From positions 186,001-250,000 of the forward strand of contig NZ_WTKP01000006.1 in assembly GCF_009793355.1 (NCBI RefSeq): a DNA stretch of 64,000 bases, given 5' to 3'. The first letter of the stretch is position 1, and each line of letters opens with the position of its first letter. Below, piece after piece: positions 9,068 through 15,990 of this stretch. The notes below the pieces were generated by a model, which searched no databases, was not told the origin of the DNA, and saw only the letters and a list, made by a program, of their open reading frames with translations. This stretch comes from Vreelandella zhuhanensis. GTDB taxonomy: Bacteria > Pseudomonadota > Gammaproteobacteria > Pseudomonadales > Halomonadaceae. The translations under genes and the position numbers were made by a program.

Positions 9068-9521
9068 CAAGGGGGTGTTGTCGGAGCACCTATCCTGAAC
9101 ATCCGCTTTTGGCCGAATCCGGCGAAAATAGAGGTCATTCTCTTTATACGCCATTCCCCGCTCTTCAGGGCACTTTGCAGATCACCCGTTTGGTTCAGCT
9201 TCCAGCGAGCATAAGGTCAGAAGCTCGACCGGAAGCTACCAGATATTCGGCAGTCCGGTACTCGAACACGCCTATAGGCTCGTTGTGAAACCAAGTTCGG
9301 GCATGAGTTCTAGAGCCGCAGAGTCGTTCGGGAGCCTCCAGCACTTCCGTTGTATTTTTTCATTGATGCTGGCATTTACCATGGTGTCATTTCTCGGGCT
9401 TTTACAAGATGCTGTATTGGAGGTTGCCTCATAATCGTCGAGTTAAAGAAATTGTGTTGATATAACATAGGTCATCCTTGATAATAGTCCATTAATATTT
9501 AAAACATGTGGAATGAATTAG
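9068..9521. other. Intergenic region, AT-rich promoter side of the mvaT-like gene
   Basis: About 450 bases with no supportable gene. It contains one copy of a degenerate interspersed motif (CTTTTGGCCGAATCC, around 9106-9120) seen several times in this island. The last 100 bases are AT-rich and probably hold the promoter of the downstream MvaT-family gene. A short open stretch on - around 9190-9290 matched nothing I can name. Confidence 0.4.
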
Positions 9522-9893
9522 ATGGCCTCAGTATTAAATGATTATATCAAAAAAGAACAGATGCTTAAGCAGCTGCAAGAAGAGTTGCAAGCGCTTGAGA
9601 GTAACAGCGAACTCAAGAAAGAGCTTGAATTCAAAGACAAATTACAAGCATTGATGACCGAACACGGAAAAGAAGCACGTGATGTGTGTGAAATTCTGGA
9701 TCCTTCATATCGAAATGCTTCAGTCAAAGATCCCAAAAGCGGTACAAGTGATCGTAAAAAGCGTGCATTGAAGGTCTACAAAAATCCCCACACAGGACAG
9801 GTGGTCGAAACGCGCGGTGGAAACCACAAAGTCATTCAGGAATGGAAAGCTGAATATGGTAATGAAGAAGTTATTAGCTGGATCGTAGAATAA
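9522..9893 (+). CDS. MvaT/MvaU-family H-NS-like nucleoid protein
   Basis: 123-aa xenogeneic silencer. The N-terminal half is a heptad-rich coiled coil for dimerisation (LNDYIKKEQMLKQLQEELQ onward), with ELKKELEFKDKLQALM typical of MvaT. The C-terminal DNA-binding part carries YKNPHTGQVVETRGGNHKVIQEWK, close to the MvaT consensus YKNPH-G-x-V-x-ETKGGNHK-x-L-x-x-W. Length matches the family (about 120-125 aa). MvaT proteins bind AT-rich DNA and silence foreign genes. A copy carried on an island full of AT-rich cargo suggests it tempers expression of its own neighbours. Family assignment is firm; the island-specific role is inference. Confidence 0.92.
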   Translation: MASVLNDYIKKEQMLKQLQEELQALESNSELKKELEFKDKLQALMTEHGKEARDVCEILDPSYRNASVKDPKSGTSDRKKRALKVYKNPHTGQVVETRGGNHKVIQEWKAEYGNEEVISWIVE

Positions 9894-10145
9894 CGAGCAT
9901 AAGCCAATATCAGCATGCGGTGGGAGTGGTTATCAATGTGCTTGAGAGCTGCTCCCTTGCAATTGTGCGAACGTAATGATGTCCTAGGATTGACCGGTAA
10001 CGACCCAAAGCGGACGCTACTGAAAAATGCGGCTGGCTCGTTTATCCGTGTTATGCAGCACGCGCGGCAATTTTTTTATACAGCCAAGCGACACTAAATA
10101 TTACGGTATTTTCTAATGCCTATTAAATCACGAAGGAAGTGGCTT

Positions 10146-10373
10146 ATGTTGAAAATTTCTGTTTTTGCAGGGTTATTCCTCACACTTTACGGATGTGCAT
10201 ACAGTATTAAAGATGTAGATGTGAGTAGCTTGGAACCAAGCTGTGTTCGGGAATGCTCATCCAATTACTCGTCGTGTGTTTCGCAGGGGAATCAAGTTGG
10301 CTTCAAAACAGAGACGCTTCGAGCATGTAGGGAATCCTACATTGTTTGCGCCAATACGTGTCCAGCCAAATAG
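10146..10373 (+). CDS. Small cysteine-rich lipoprotein
   Basis: 75 aa from the ATG at 10146, chosen because AAGGA lies 8 bases upstream and the resulting N-terminus is a proper lipoprotein signal. A short hydrophobic segment ends in the lipobox LYGC (cysteine 17). The mature part has a mirrored cysteine pattern, C-x3-C-x6-C followed later by C-x6-C-x3-C, suggesting a disulphide-stapled helical hairpin on the periplasmic face of a membrane. I do not recognise the family. An in-frame ATG at 10116 would bury the signal and is less likely. Confidence 0.6.
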   Translation: MLKISVFAGLFLTLYGCAYSIKDVDVSSLEPSCVRECSSNYSSCVSQGNQVGFKTETLRACRESYIVCANTCPAK

Positions 10374-10409
10374 TATTTAATAATTTCACTCAATATAACT
10401 GGAAAATAA

Positions 10410-11024
10410 ATGGCCTCCCGAACTTTTGAATTCTGCACACTTCAATTCTTTAACCAATGGTTGGAGAAAGAAGCTGGGTATTTTGAAGGGCTCGCATCTT
10501 TCGAAATCGACAAACAAAGGCAAGCTCTTTTAGGTGCTGGGGGACATTTTCGTGTTGCGCGAAACCTGCCCACTAAATATGAAGAATCTAGAAAATTAGA
10601 AAGGTATGAGCCAGTACTTGATATATTGAATAAATTGGGTCCCGTTACCCACAAGAATGTAACTAGTATCGTTTCTGATACGCAGCAACGCATTTCTTCC
10701 GAGTACGGAAATCGAAATGTTCTTTCATTAACAACAAAATTTATGTGGTTAAAGTTTCGTAGCCCTGTTCGTATCTACGATAGACAAGCGCGTATCGCCC
10801 TAGGCACCAAACCAGGTGATTTCGCTGCATTCAATGAAGCATTTTCATCCTGTTATGCCCGGTTTCAGGAGCAGATTGAACAAGCCTGCGGCAACCTTAG
10901 CAAGGTCATACCATATTCAGTCGAGCCAACAATGAAAGAGTATGAGCTTAGGAGCCTAGTTTCCACAAAGTGGTTTCAAGAGCGAATTTTAGATATTTAT
11001 CTTTGGAATCAGGGCAGTAAATAA
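10410..11024 (+). CDS. Hypothetical protein
   Basis: 204 aa of unknown family, with GGAAAA 6 bases before the ATG. It has no signal peptide or membrane segment and is predicted mostly helical and basic. A central KFMWLKFRSPVRIYDRQAR segment is the most motif-like part and might be a nucleic-acid-binding or catalytic core; that is a guess. It lies 36 bases after the lipoprotein gene in the same direction and could share its transcript. AT-rich codon use fits island cargo. Confidence 0.6.
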   Translation: MASRTFEFCTLQFFNQWLEKEAGYFEGLASFEIDKQRQALLGAGGHFRVARNLPTKYEESRKLERYEPVLDILNKLGPVTHKNVTSIVSDTQQRISSEYGNRNVLSLTTKFMWLKFRSPVRIYDRQARIALGTKPGDFAAFNEAFSSCYARFQEQIEQACGNLSKVIPYSVEPTMKEYELRSLVSTKWFQERILDIYLWNQGSK

Positions 11025-11640
11025 AAGGCCTAGGCGTAACGACGCTACTTTCAATTGAACATTCGGCTTCATTCCAAGACGTGCTGAAAGCGCTACATTA
11101 GCGCTCACTCTACGACAGCTTCTGGCCGGATGTCGCTGCTAGCGACCCAAAGAGGACATGGCAGAAAAGGTCTTCAGCACGCTCCTCTGCATTAACGGCT
11201 TTCGATAAAGCACTTAGCGCTAGAGGTTGATTTGTTTTCATTCATTCTTCATTGGGGTCATCACCAGCCGACATTTGGAGTATTATTCTGATTTTACTTG
11301 AAAGAAAATAGCAGCCAGTTTTTATTAACGAGGCTCTAAAACAGATTTTGAAAATTTCAATGGAAATTCATGGTAAAAAGAAAAATATCGCATATGCCCT
11401 TGGGGGTTTAACGATGCATCGAGGGCTGAGGAATAAAGAATGCTGAAAAAAATATTTCGTAGAATGCAAGTTTAATATTAAAAAACATGATTTAATATGT
11501 TCATGTTAAATGGTTTTTAGATTCATTCAGGTCTTGAGCTTAAGACCATGGTCTCAATGTGAAATAGTATCAATTTTTAAATGGATAACATAACCTGTAA
11601 GATTGTATATTTGATGTTGCAAATTAATCTGGGAGAATTT
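11025..11640. other. Long intergenic region
   Basis: About 615 bases. A degenerate interspersed motif (AGCGACCCAAAGAGGACAT) lies at 11141-11159, preceded by its inverted counterpart CTGGCCGGATGTCGCT. From 11220 on the sequence is very AT-rich, a likely promoter zone for the small gene at 11641. I see no supportable coding region or RNA. Confidence 0.4.
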
Positions 11641-11889
11641 ATGGCTACTTTTAATTGGTCACAGTCATTGTTGAGTCAGACAGTGGAAACACTGACAACA
11701 CAGGGAATGAACTTAGTGCCAACGCCTGATGGCCATGTGCATTTCAAGAGCCTGGACGGCAGGCATGGCAGCATGGATGTACTCTCACTGATGAGTGGAA
11801 AGTTTGAAATTACCGATAAGAAAACCTATGATGTTGAGCGCTTTTCTACACCAGAAGCAGTTATTGCTGCGGGTTGGGCACTTGATTAA
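11641..11889 (+). CDS. Small hypothetical protein
   Basis: 82 aa from the ATG at 11641, preferred because GGGAGAATTT lies directly before it; an in-frame ATG at 11581 lacks a ribosome site. The protein is soluble and acidic with no recognised domain. The order of strands and helices (VHFKSLDGRHG, MDVLSLM, FEITDKKTYDV, TPEAVIAAGWAL) suggests a compact alpha/beta fold. No partner gene is adjacent. Confidence 0.6.
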   Translation: MATFNWSQSLLSQTVETLTTQGMNLVPTPDGHVHFKSLDGRHGSMDVLSLMSGKFEITDKKTYDVERFSTPEAVIAAGWALD

Positions 11890-12196
11890 CTGCTGGCCAT
11901 CATGCAGGTCATCGATAGTGTGTTGAAGGTGTTTCCATTTTGATATCCGAACGCACTCAGATTAAGGTGGGGTATGTACCTTGGTCTCACGGAGGCAAAA
12001 TCTCAAGAATCCTGTTTGAAGAAGACCCTATGCGTACGTGCTGCAAGGAGAATGAAGAGGGTTCCGTGACATCAAAAGCCCCTTGTTTGGGTTGGGCTTC
12101 GTCATGCGCCCGTCTCGCCAGGGCAAACGGATAGAAATCTTGCTGCTCACAATGCGCAGTAGTAAGTTGTTAAAAACATGAATTAAGGAAGATATA

Positions 12197-12655
12197 GTGG
12201 ATCTTGAACCAATAATAAAATCCTATTATAAGCTGCTTCAATCGTTAGACTGGAGCGATGAAGTTTTAATCAGGGGGTTAAGGGAAGGGTTAAATAAATT
12301 TCCCTCAAATGCATTCTTGCGCATGAATCCCGAAAGCAAATACCTTTGCGGGGATTACTACTCGCCTTCTGCGCTGGAAAAAGTTCAATCTCGGAACTTT
12401 TCTGGTTTGATTTTTGAGCATATGGTTCCGAAAGCTAAATATATCCAGAAGCCGTGTGAACAAGCGGCACGAGAAGGCAGTTTAGACATTAATGAAATGA
12501 GAGAGCTTTTCCAAAAATATTGGAAAATTGCGGTTATCACTGTCGAGGAAAATTCTCGTTTAAAGGGGCATGCTATGCCTAAAGATTGGGATTTCGAAAA
12601 TATTTTTTCTCGTTATCAGGAATCTGGTATCGAACTTGTAAAAAATATTTCTTAA
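12197..12655 (+). CDS. Hypothetical protein, GTG start
   Basis: 152 aa beginning at GTG 12197, with AAGGAA eight bases upstream. AT-rich composition. It has no membrane segment. The middle (LIFEHMVPKAKYIQKPCEQA) has the look of a histidine-containing nuclease-like or binding motif, but I cannot assign a family. It stands alone between non-coding stretches, and the orphan antitoxin beyond it is on the other strand. Confidence 0.5.
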   Translation: MDLEPIIKSYYKLLQSLDWSDEVLIRGLREGLNKFPSNAFLRMNPESKYLCGDYYSPSALEKVQSRNFSGLIFEHMVPKAKYIQKPCEQAAREGSLDINEMRELFQKYWKIAVITVEENSRLKGHAMPKDWDFENIFSRYQESGIELVKNIS

Positions 12656-12813
12656 CGAGTCGCGGGAGGTGGACAGATTTGAGTCGCCGCTGTGCTTCGG
12701 CGTAAAATCAGAACCTTTCCAAGGTCCGCTATTGGCCGATATCTGCCAATGGAAAACGACCTTAGTCTGAGCGGTACATGCTTACGAAATGAGAAGTGTG
12801 TCGATCAGCCTCT

Positions 12814-13023
12814 TCATTCCGTCGGCGACTCTCTTCGCCGGAATGGTATATCCGGCATCTCTTGGGCAGTGCCCCCCAATGCAGCAAGGCGACGGGCAGC
12901 TTGTACGCGCACGTAGGTCTTTAAGGCTTCTTGAAAGATATCTGAAGGCTTACTTAAACCCGGCTCAGCAAACTCAAGCGCCTGTTCATACAAAGCATCA
13001 TTAATGGTGATAGTGGTTCGCAT
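12814..13023 (-). CDS. VapB-family ribbon-helix-helix antitoxin, orphan
   Basis: 69 aa. The N-terminal MRTTITINDALYEQALE is the ribbon-helix-helix strand and first helix of VapB antitoxins (DUF2191 type). The C-terminal tail is proline- and arginine-rich, as in toxin-wrapping segments. GAGGAA lies 7 bases before the ATG. In intact loci the VapC PIN-domain toxin follows immediately. Here 150 bases downstream on the same strand carry no PIN domain, so the toxin has been lost. It could still act as an anti-toxin against a VapC elsewhere. Confidence 0.8.
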   Translation of the reverse strand: MRTTITINDALYEQALEFAEPGLSKPSDIFQEALKTYVRVQAARRLAALGGTAQEMPDIPFRRRESPTE

Positions 13024-13361
13024 AATTAATTCCTCGCATCATTAATATCATAATGCGTCATTGTTTTATTTTCAGGAAGATTTGGCCACCTTTGGCCGTT
13101 ATCTGAAGGGCTGTAGTTGTCAAGTAAAACTGGCCGACGGCTTCTTTTTACTATTCGCCCAATCTGTGAAGCTAACCTCGGTGTCGCGCGCACCTAATAA
13201 TTAAAATTCGTCCAAGCCGACGCTGTTGCACGGCGTGGCTAATCTCAGGTGCTATATCAGTCGCTTATGATTATCTGCTTTTGGCCGATAGCTGCTTCTC
13301 CAAGCAGCAGAAAATAATACAAAGGGCCTTCGATACAAAGCCGGAGAGTACATTAACACAC
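13024..13361. other. Intergenic region with interspersed motif copies
   Basis: 338 bases without a gene. It holds two copies of the degenerate motif around TTTTGGCCGATAGCTGC (about 13080-13110 and 13277-13294). The bases next to 13023 are the antitoxin promoter region. Nothing else is supportable. Confidence 0.4.
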
Positions 13362-13721
13362 CTAGGTCAGATCCGTTCCTTGGCGCCGTCTATCTATTTC
13401 TGTGACACAGACTGCTGCATACTCTAACGCTTGAAGGATATCTTTGTCTTCAAGATAAGGATTGTCAGCAAGTAACTGCTCAGCCGAACTGCCGGAGGCT
13501 AGTTTTCTTACTATTGTAGAAATGGGCACTTGGCTGTTTTTAATACAGGCTTTTCCATTATAAATTGAAGGGTCAAAGGTTACCCGGTTGAAGCATGTGC
13601 CATGCATGGCTGCGCGTTTAAATGCCTGCTTGTAATAGCTTCTTCTTGCAAAATAAGCTAATAAAAATCCACCCAATAATAAAGGGGAGGCCACGATGAG
13701 CATTTCGAGTAGTTCATTCAT
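13362..13721 (-). CDS. DUF433 protein with an N-terminal membrane anchor
   Basis: 119 aa. Residues 6-25 form a hydrophobic transmembrane helix followed by basic residues. The rest matches DUF433: RVTFDPSIYNGKACIKNSQVPIS is the DP-x-x-x-GKP-x-I-x-G-T-R-x-P-V pattern, and LASGSSAEQLLADNPYL and DILQALEYAA follow as expected. DUF433 proteins are usually soluble HTH-like antitoxins of PIN-domain toxins; a membrane-anchored form is unusual. AAGGAGG stands 6 bases before the ATG. No toxin gene is adjacent. Confidence 0.75.
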   Translation of the reverse strand: MNELLEMLIVASPLLLGGFLLAYFARRSYYKQAFKRAAMHGTCFNRVTFDPSIYNGKACIKNSQVPISTIVRKLASGSSAEQLLADNPYLEDKDILQALEYAAVCVTEIDRRRQGTDLT

Positions 13722-13814
13722 AGGTAACCTCCTTGCAAACGTCGTGTATAGGCGAGACAGTCCATCGTTGGGGTCTGGCTCAGCCTCCTAAGCAGAAAGA
13801 GACTAGCCCATTGC

Positions 13815-13960
13815 TCATAAACGAACAAACTTCGAATAGGTTTTTTCAATTGTTTCAAGGGTTTCTTCGGTTACCTTCTCTTCCATCATCTCTCGATATA
13901 TTCAGATGGTATAGGCGACATATTGAAATTGGTAAGAGCAAAGGTGTTTTTCTCGCCCAT
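13815..13960 (-). CDS. Two tiny overlapping ORFs (24 and 23 aa)
   Basis: The first ORF runs from ATG at 13960 to TGA at 13886-13888 and is preceded by GGAGG (13965-13969), a strong ribosome site at close spacing. The second starts on the overlapping TGATG at 13886 and ends at 13815; it is highly charged (EEKVTEETLETIEKTYSKF). They precede the DUF433 gene on the same strand by about 95 bases. They may be leader peptides or the remains of one split gene. Only the ribosome site and the stop/start overlap support them. Confidence 0.3.
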
Positions 13961-14049
13961 GGATCCTCCGGGTAGGTTATTGCGACACTTAGTTCAGCGC
14001 TTGAGGTTTTGTCACATATACGCATCTATTCCCTGATGGCGGGCCAATG

Positions 14050-14658
14050 CTAACTCAAGAGTGAGGAGATTTTTTCGAGCGCACGTATCTTTCCTTTGAG
14101 GCTTGACTCCTGTCGGGCTGCTAGATGGTTGAGGGGAAGGATTAGCCGCTGCACGTCAGAAAATCTTCCATACGTATCATAGATATAACGCTCGCTTTCA
14201 TGCGCCTCTATCTCGCGTTTGAGCGCTTGCATCAGCTGAGTCAAATGCTCCCGATCCGTTTCAGTGATGCAGGGCGTCGCAATGGATGGCTTTTCCGGGA
14301 GCAGCCCTTTTGGCGGGCACTTAAGTTGTACATTTAGCTGTGTGGGCTTCTTGAGGACATGATAACGCTGATTGCGAGGTCGCTTTTCTTCATCAGCTTG
14401 CAGCCAACCCTCTCTGAGTAGACGCAAGACCTGAGCGTACAGATAGCGGCGTACAGATGAACGAGTTGCCTTGGGAACGATAGCATCGCCCAAATATATA
14501 TCTCTTAACTCTCTGATAGTAAGGGATTTACATTCTGAGTGGTTTAAGATTTCGTGGAGGTTTCTATCGAGGAGGAATGACTTGCTCACGGTATGCCCCA
14601 CCATAAATTTTAACGAATTGGAAGGTATTATAGTGCCTGCGAGCAATCGCAACAACAC
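14050..14658 (-). CDS. Hypothetical protein with a probable winged-helix domain
   Basis: Up to 202 aa. After about 25 residues comes a region with winged-helix character (LTIRELRDIYLGD, then SSVRRYLYAQVLRLLREGWLQ, then the wing EEKRPRNQRYHVL). The C-terminal third is helical with heptads (LTQLMQALKREIEAHESERYIY). The start is uncertain: TTG codons at 14658 and 14655 follow GGAG, while an ATG at 14604 lacks a ribosome site. It is divergent from the Xre gene at 14687, so the two may regulate each other from the shared 30-80 base region. Family unknown. Confidence 0.55.
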   Translation of the reverse strand: MLLRLLAGTIIPSNSLKFMVGHTVSKSFLLDRNLHEILNHSECKSLTIRELRDIYLGDAIVPKATRSSVRRYLYAQVLRLLREGWLQADEEKRPRNQRYHVLKKPTQLNVQLKCPPKGLLPEKPSIATPCITETDREHLTQLMQALKREIEAHESERYIYDTYGRFSDVQRLILPLNHLAARQESSLKGKIRALEKISSLLS

Positions 14659-14686
14659 TCCATAGTCTTTCTTAAGAGGAGAGCCT

Positions 14687-14920
14687 ATGGAAAAACTGTC
14701 GAAAGCTGTTGGAAATAGGATTCGTCAAGCGCGGGTTCAAAAGAGAATCAACCAAGATGAGTTGGCTTGGCGTGCGGGCCTGGAGCCGGCTTACATGGGA
14801 CGAATTGAGCGAGGACACGCGAATATAACTATCGAAAAGCTGTATCTTATTGCCAAGGAGCTAGAATGTACGCCGCACGATCTTCTGCCCCATCCTGAAG
14901 AAGTGTCCTGTTTTCAATAG
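14687..14920 (+). CDS. Xre-family HTH transcriptional regulator
   Basis: 77 aa, essentially one Cro/CI-type HTH domain. GNRIRQARVQKRINQDELAWRAGLEPAYMGRIERG contains helices 1-3 with the usual Q-x-x-L-A turn, and the ITIEKLYLIAKELECTPHDLL tail completes the five-helix fold. GAGGAG precedes the ATG. Small stand-alone Xre proteins of this type are common regulators in mobile elements and next to restriction genes. It is divergent from the winged-helix gene. Confidence 0.88.
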   Translation: MEKLSKAVGNRIRQARVQKRINQDELAWRAGLEPAYMGRIERGHANITIEKLYLIAKELECTPHDLLPHPEEVSCFQ

Positions 14921-14936
14921 CGTTCCTTGACTGTGT

Positions 14937-15060
14937 TTGGGCCTTATCGATATTGATGAGGTTATCGGGCTGACCCACAGCTTTGCTGCCACCTCGGCCA
15001 ACGTTGCCGATGTCACCATGCCAGGTCATCTAGTCCGGGAGGGGCAAGCAGGTAGACGGC
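14937..15060 (+). pseudogene. IS5-family transposase fragment
   Basis: The + frame at 14937 reads GLIDIDEVIGLTHSFAATSANVADVT, which matches the GVD-x-x-SGL-x-HS-x-x-x-T-x-ANV-x-DVT segment around the second catalytic region of IS5-group DDE transposases. Only about 40 codons survive, with no ends. Confidence 0.7.
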
Positions 15061-15426
15061 GACATAGAAGGATATCCCTAATTCCCAATGCTGCGTCGCT
15101 GCCAAGCGCGGTACCCTCAAGAAGATGAGTGACAGCCCATGAAAATCTGTGTCGGTGTCCGATAACTAAGTTGCTTTCGGGGCGTTGCCTGTCACGGTTC
15201 GGGCAGGTTCTGATGCTTTCTGGGCAGGGGTGGTCTGCTCATTCCGGCGTGGATGATCGGTCTGCTCACCGGCCTCTCGCTGGAACGCCCAGGTGCGATG
15301 CAGCGGGTGGCCGTCCGGGAAACGATCATTAGACGGCCAATCCGAACATTGTCCGAAAACAGGCTTGTTTGATGGGTTAGTGGACAATAAGATAGGCGGA
15401 CGGAATAACGGACAAAGGGGTGGCTA
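15061..15426. other. Region upstream of the serine resolvase with a candidate res site
   Basis: About 365 bases without a gene. The last 75 bases hold an inverted ATTGTCC (15348-15354) and GGACAAT (15382-15388), 37 bp from outer TGTCC to GGACA, followed by further GGACA-type half sites at 15398-15414. Paired half sites just upstream of a Tn3-type resolvase gene are where its res subsites are normally found, so this is a plausible recombination and autoregulatory site. Confidence 0.45.
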
Positions 15427-15990
15427 ATGGCACTGATCGGCTATGCGCGGGTCTCGACAGCGGAGCAGGACACTGCCTTGCAGACAGATGCGCTTCGTAA
15501 AGCGGGGTGCGAGCGAATCTTCGACGATACCGTCTCTGGGGCCAAAGCTGATCGACTAGGCCTGATGGCCGCCCTGGAGTTTCTACGCGACGGCGATGTG
15601 CTGGTGGTGTGGCGACTGGATCGGCTAGGGCGTTCGCTGCCGCATCTGATCGAGGTGGTCAGTGCCCTGGAGGCCCGTGGTGTCGGGTTTCAGTCACTGA
15701 CCGAAAACATCGATACCACTACGGCTGGTGGGCGGCTGATCTTTCATGTGTTCGGTGCCTTGGGGCAGTTCGAGCGCGACCTGATTCGTGATCGCACCAG
15801 GGCGGGGCTAGCCGCTGCCGCCGCTCGTGGTCGCAAAGGGGGACGCAAGCCCGTCGTCTCAGACGACAAATTGAAGCGGGCAAGGGATCATCTCGCCAAT
15901 GGGCTGAACGTCCGCGAGGCCGCCGCACGAATAAAGGTCAGCAAGACGACCCTCTACGCTGCCTTGAAGGCTAGCCAACCCGGTTCATGA
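15427..15990 (+). CDS. Tn3-type serine resolvase/invertase
   Basis: 187 aa, full length for the small serine recombinase family. The N-terminal catalytic domain has IGYARVSTAEQD with the nucleophilic serine, the DRLGRS arginine motif and FQSLTENIDTTTAGGRL. The E-helix FGALGQFERDLIRDRT follows, and the C-terminal HTH (NVREAAARIKVSKTTLYAAL) binds DNA. No intact Tn3 transposase is nearby, so it is an orphan of a decayed transposon or serves island multimer resolution. It is convergent with the RecD-like gene and overlaps its end by six bases. Confidence 0.93.
   Translation: MALIGYARVSTAEQDTALQTDALRKAGCERIFDDTVSGAKADRLGLMAALEFLRDGDVLVVWRLDRLGRSLPHLIEVVSALEARGVGFQSLTENIDTTTAGGRLIFHVFGALGQFERDLIRDRTRAGLAAAAARGRKGGRKPVVSDDKLKRARDHLANGLNVREAAARIKVSKTTLYAALKASQPGS

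Noticed and set aside
9190-9290. Possible fragment of a DUF1016-type nuclease on -
   Set aside because: Similarity limited to a few residues (PIGVFEYR) and broken by stops.
9915-10097. 60-codon ORF between the mvaT-like gene and the lipoprotein
   Set aside because: No ribosome site, no recognisable sequence, overlaps an interspersed repeat copy.
11940-12134. 64-codon ORF
   Set aside because: No ribosome site and content like random translation.
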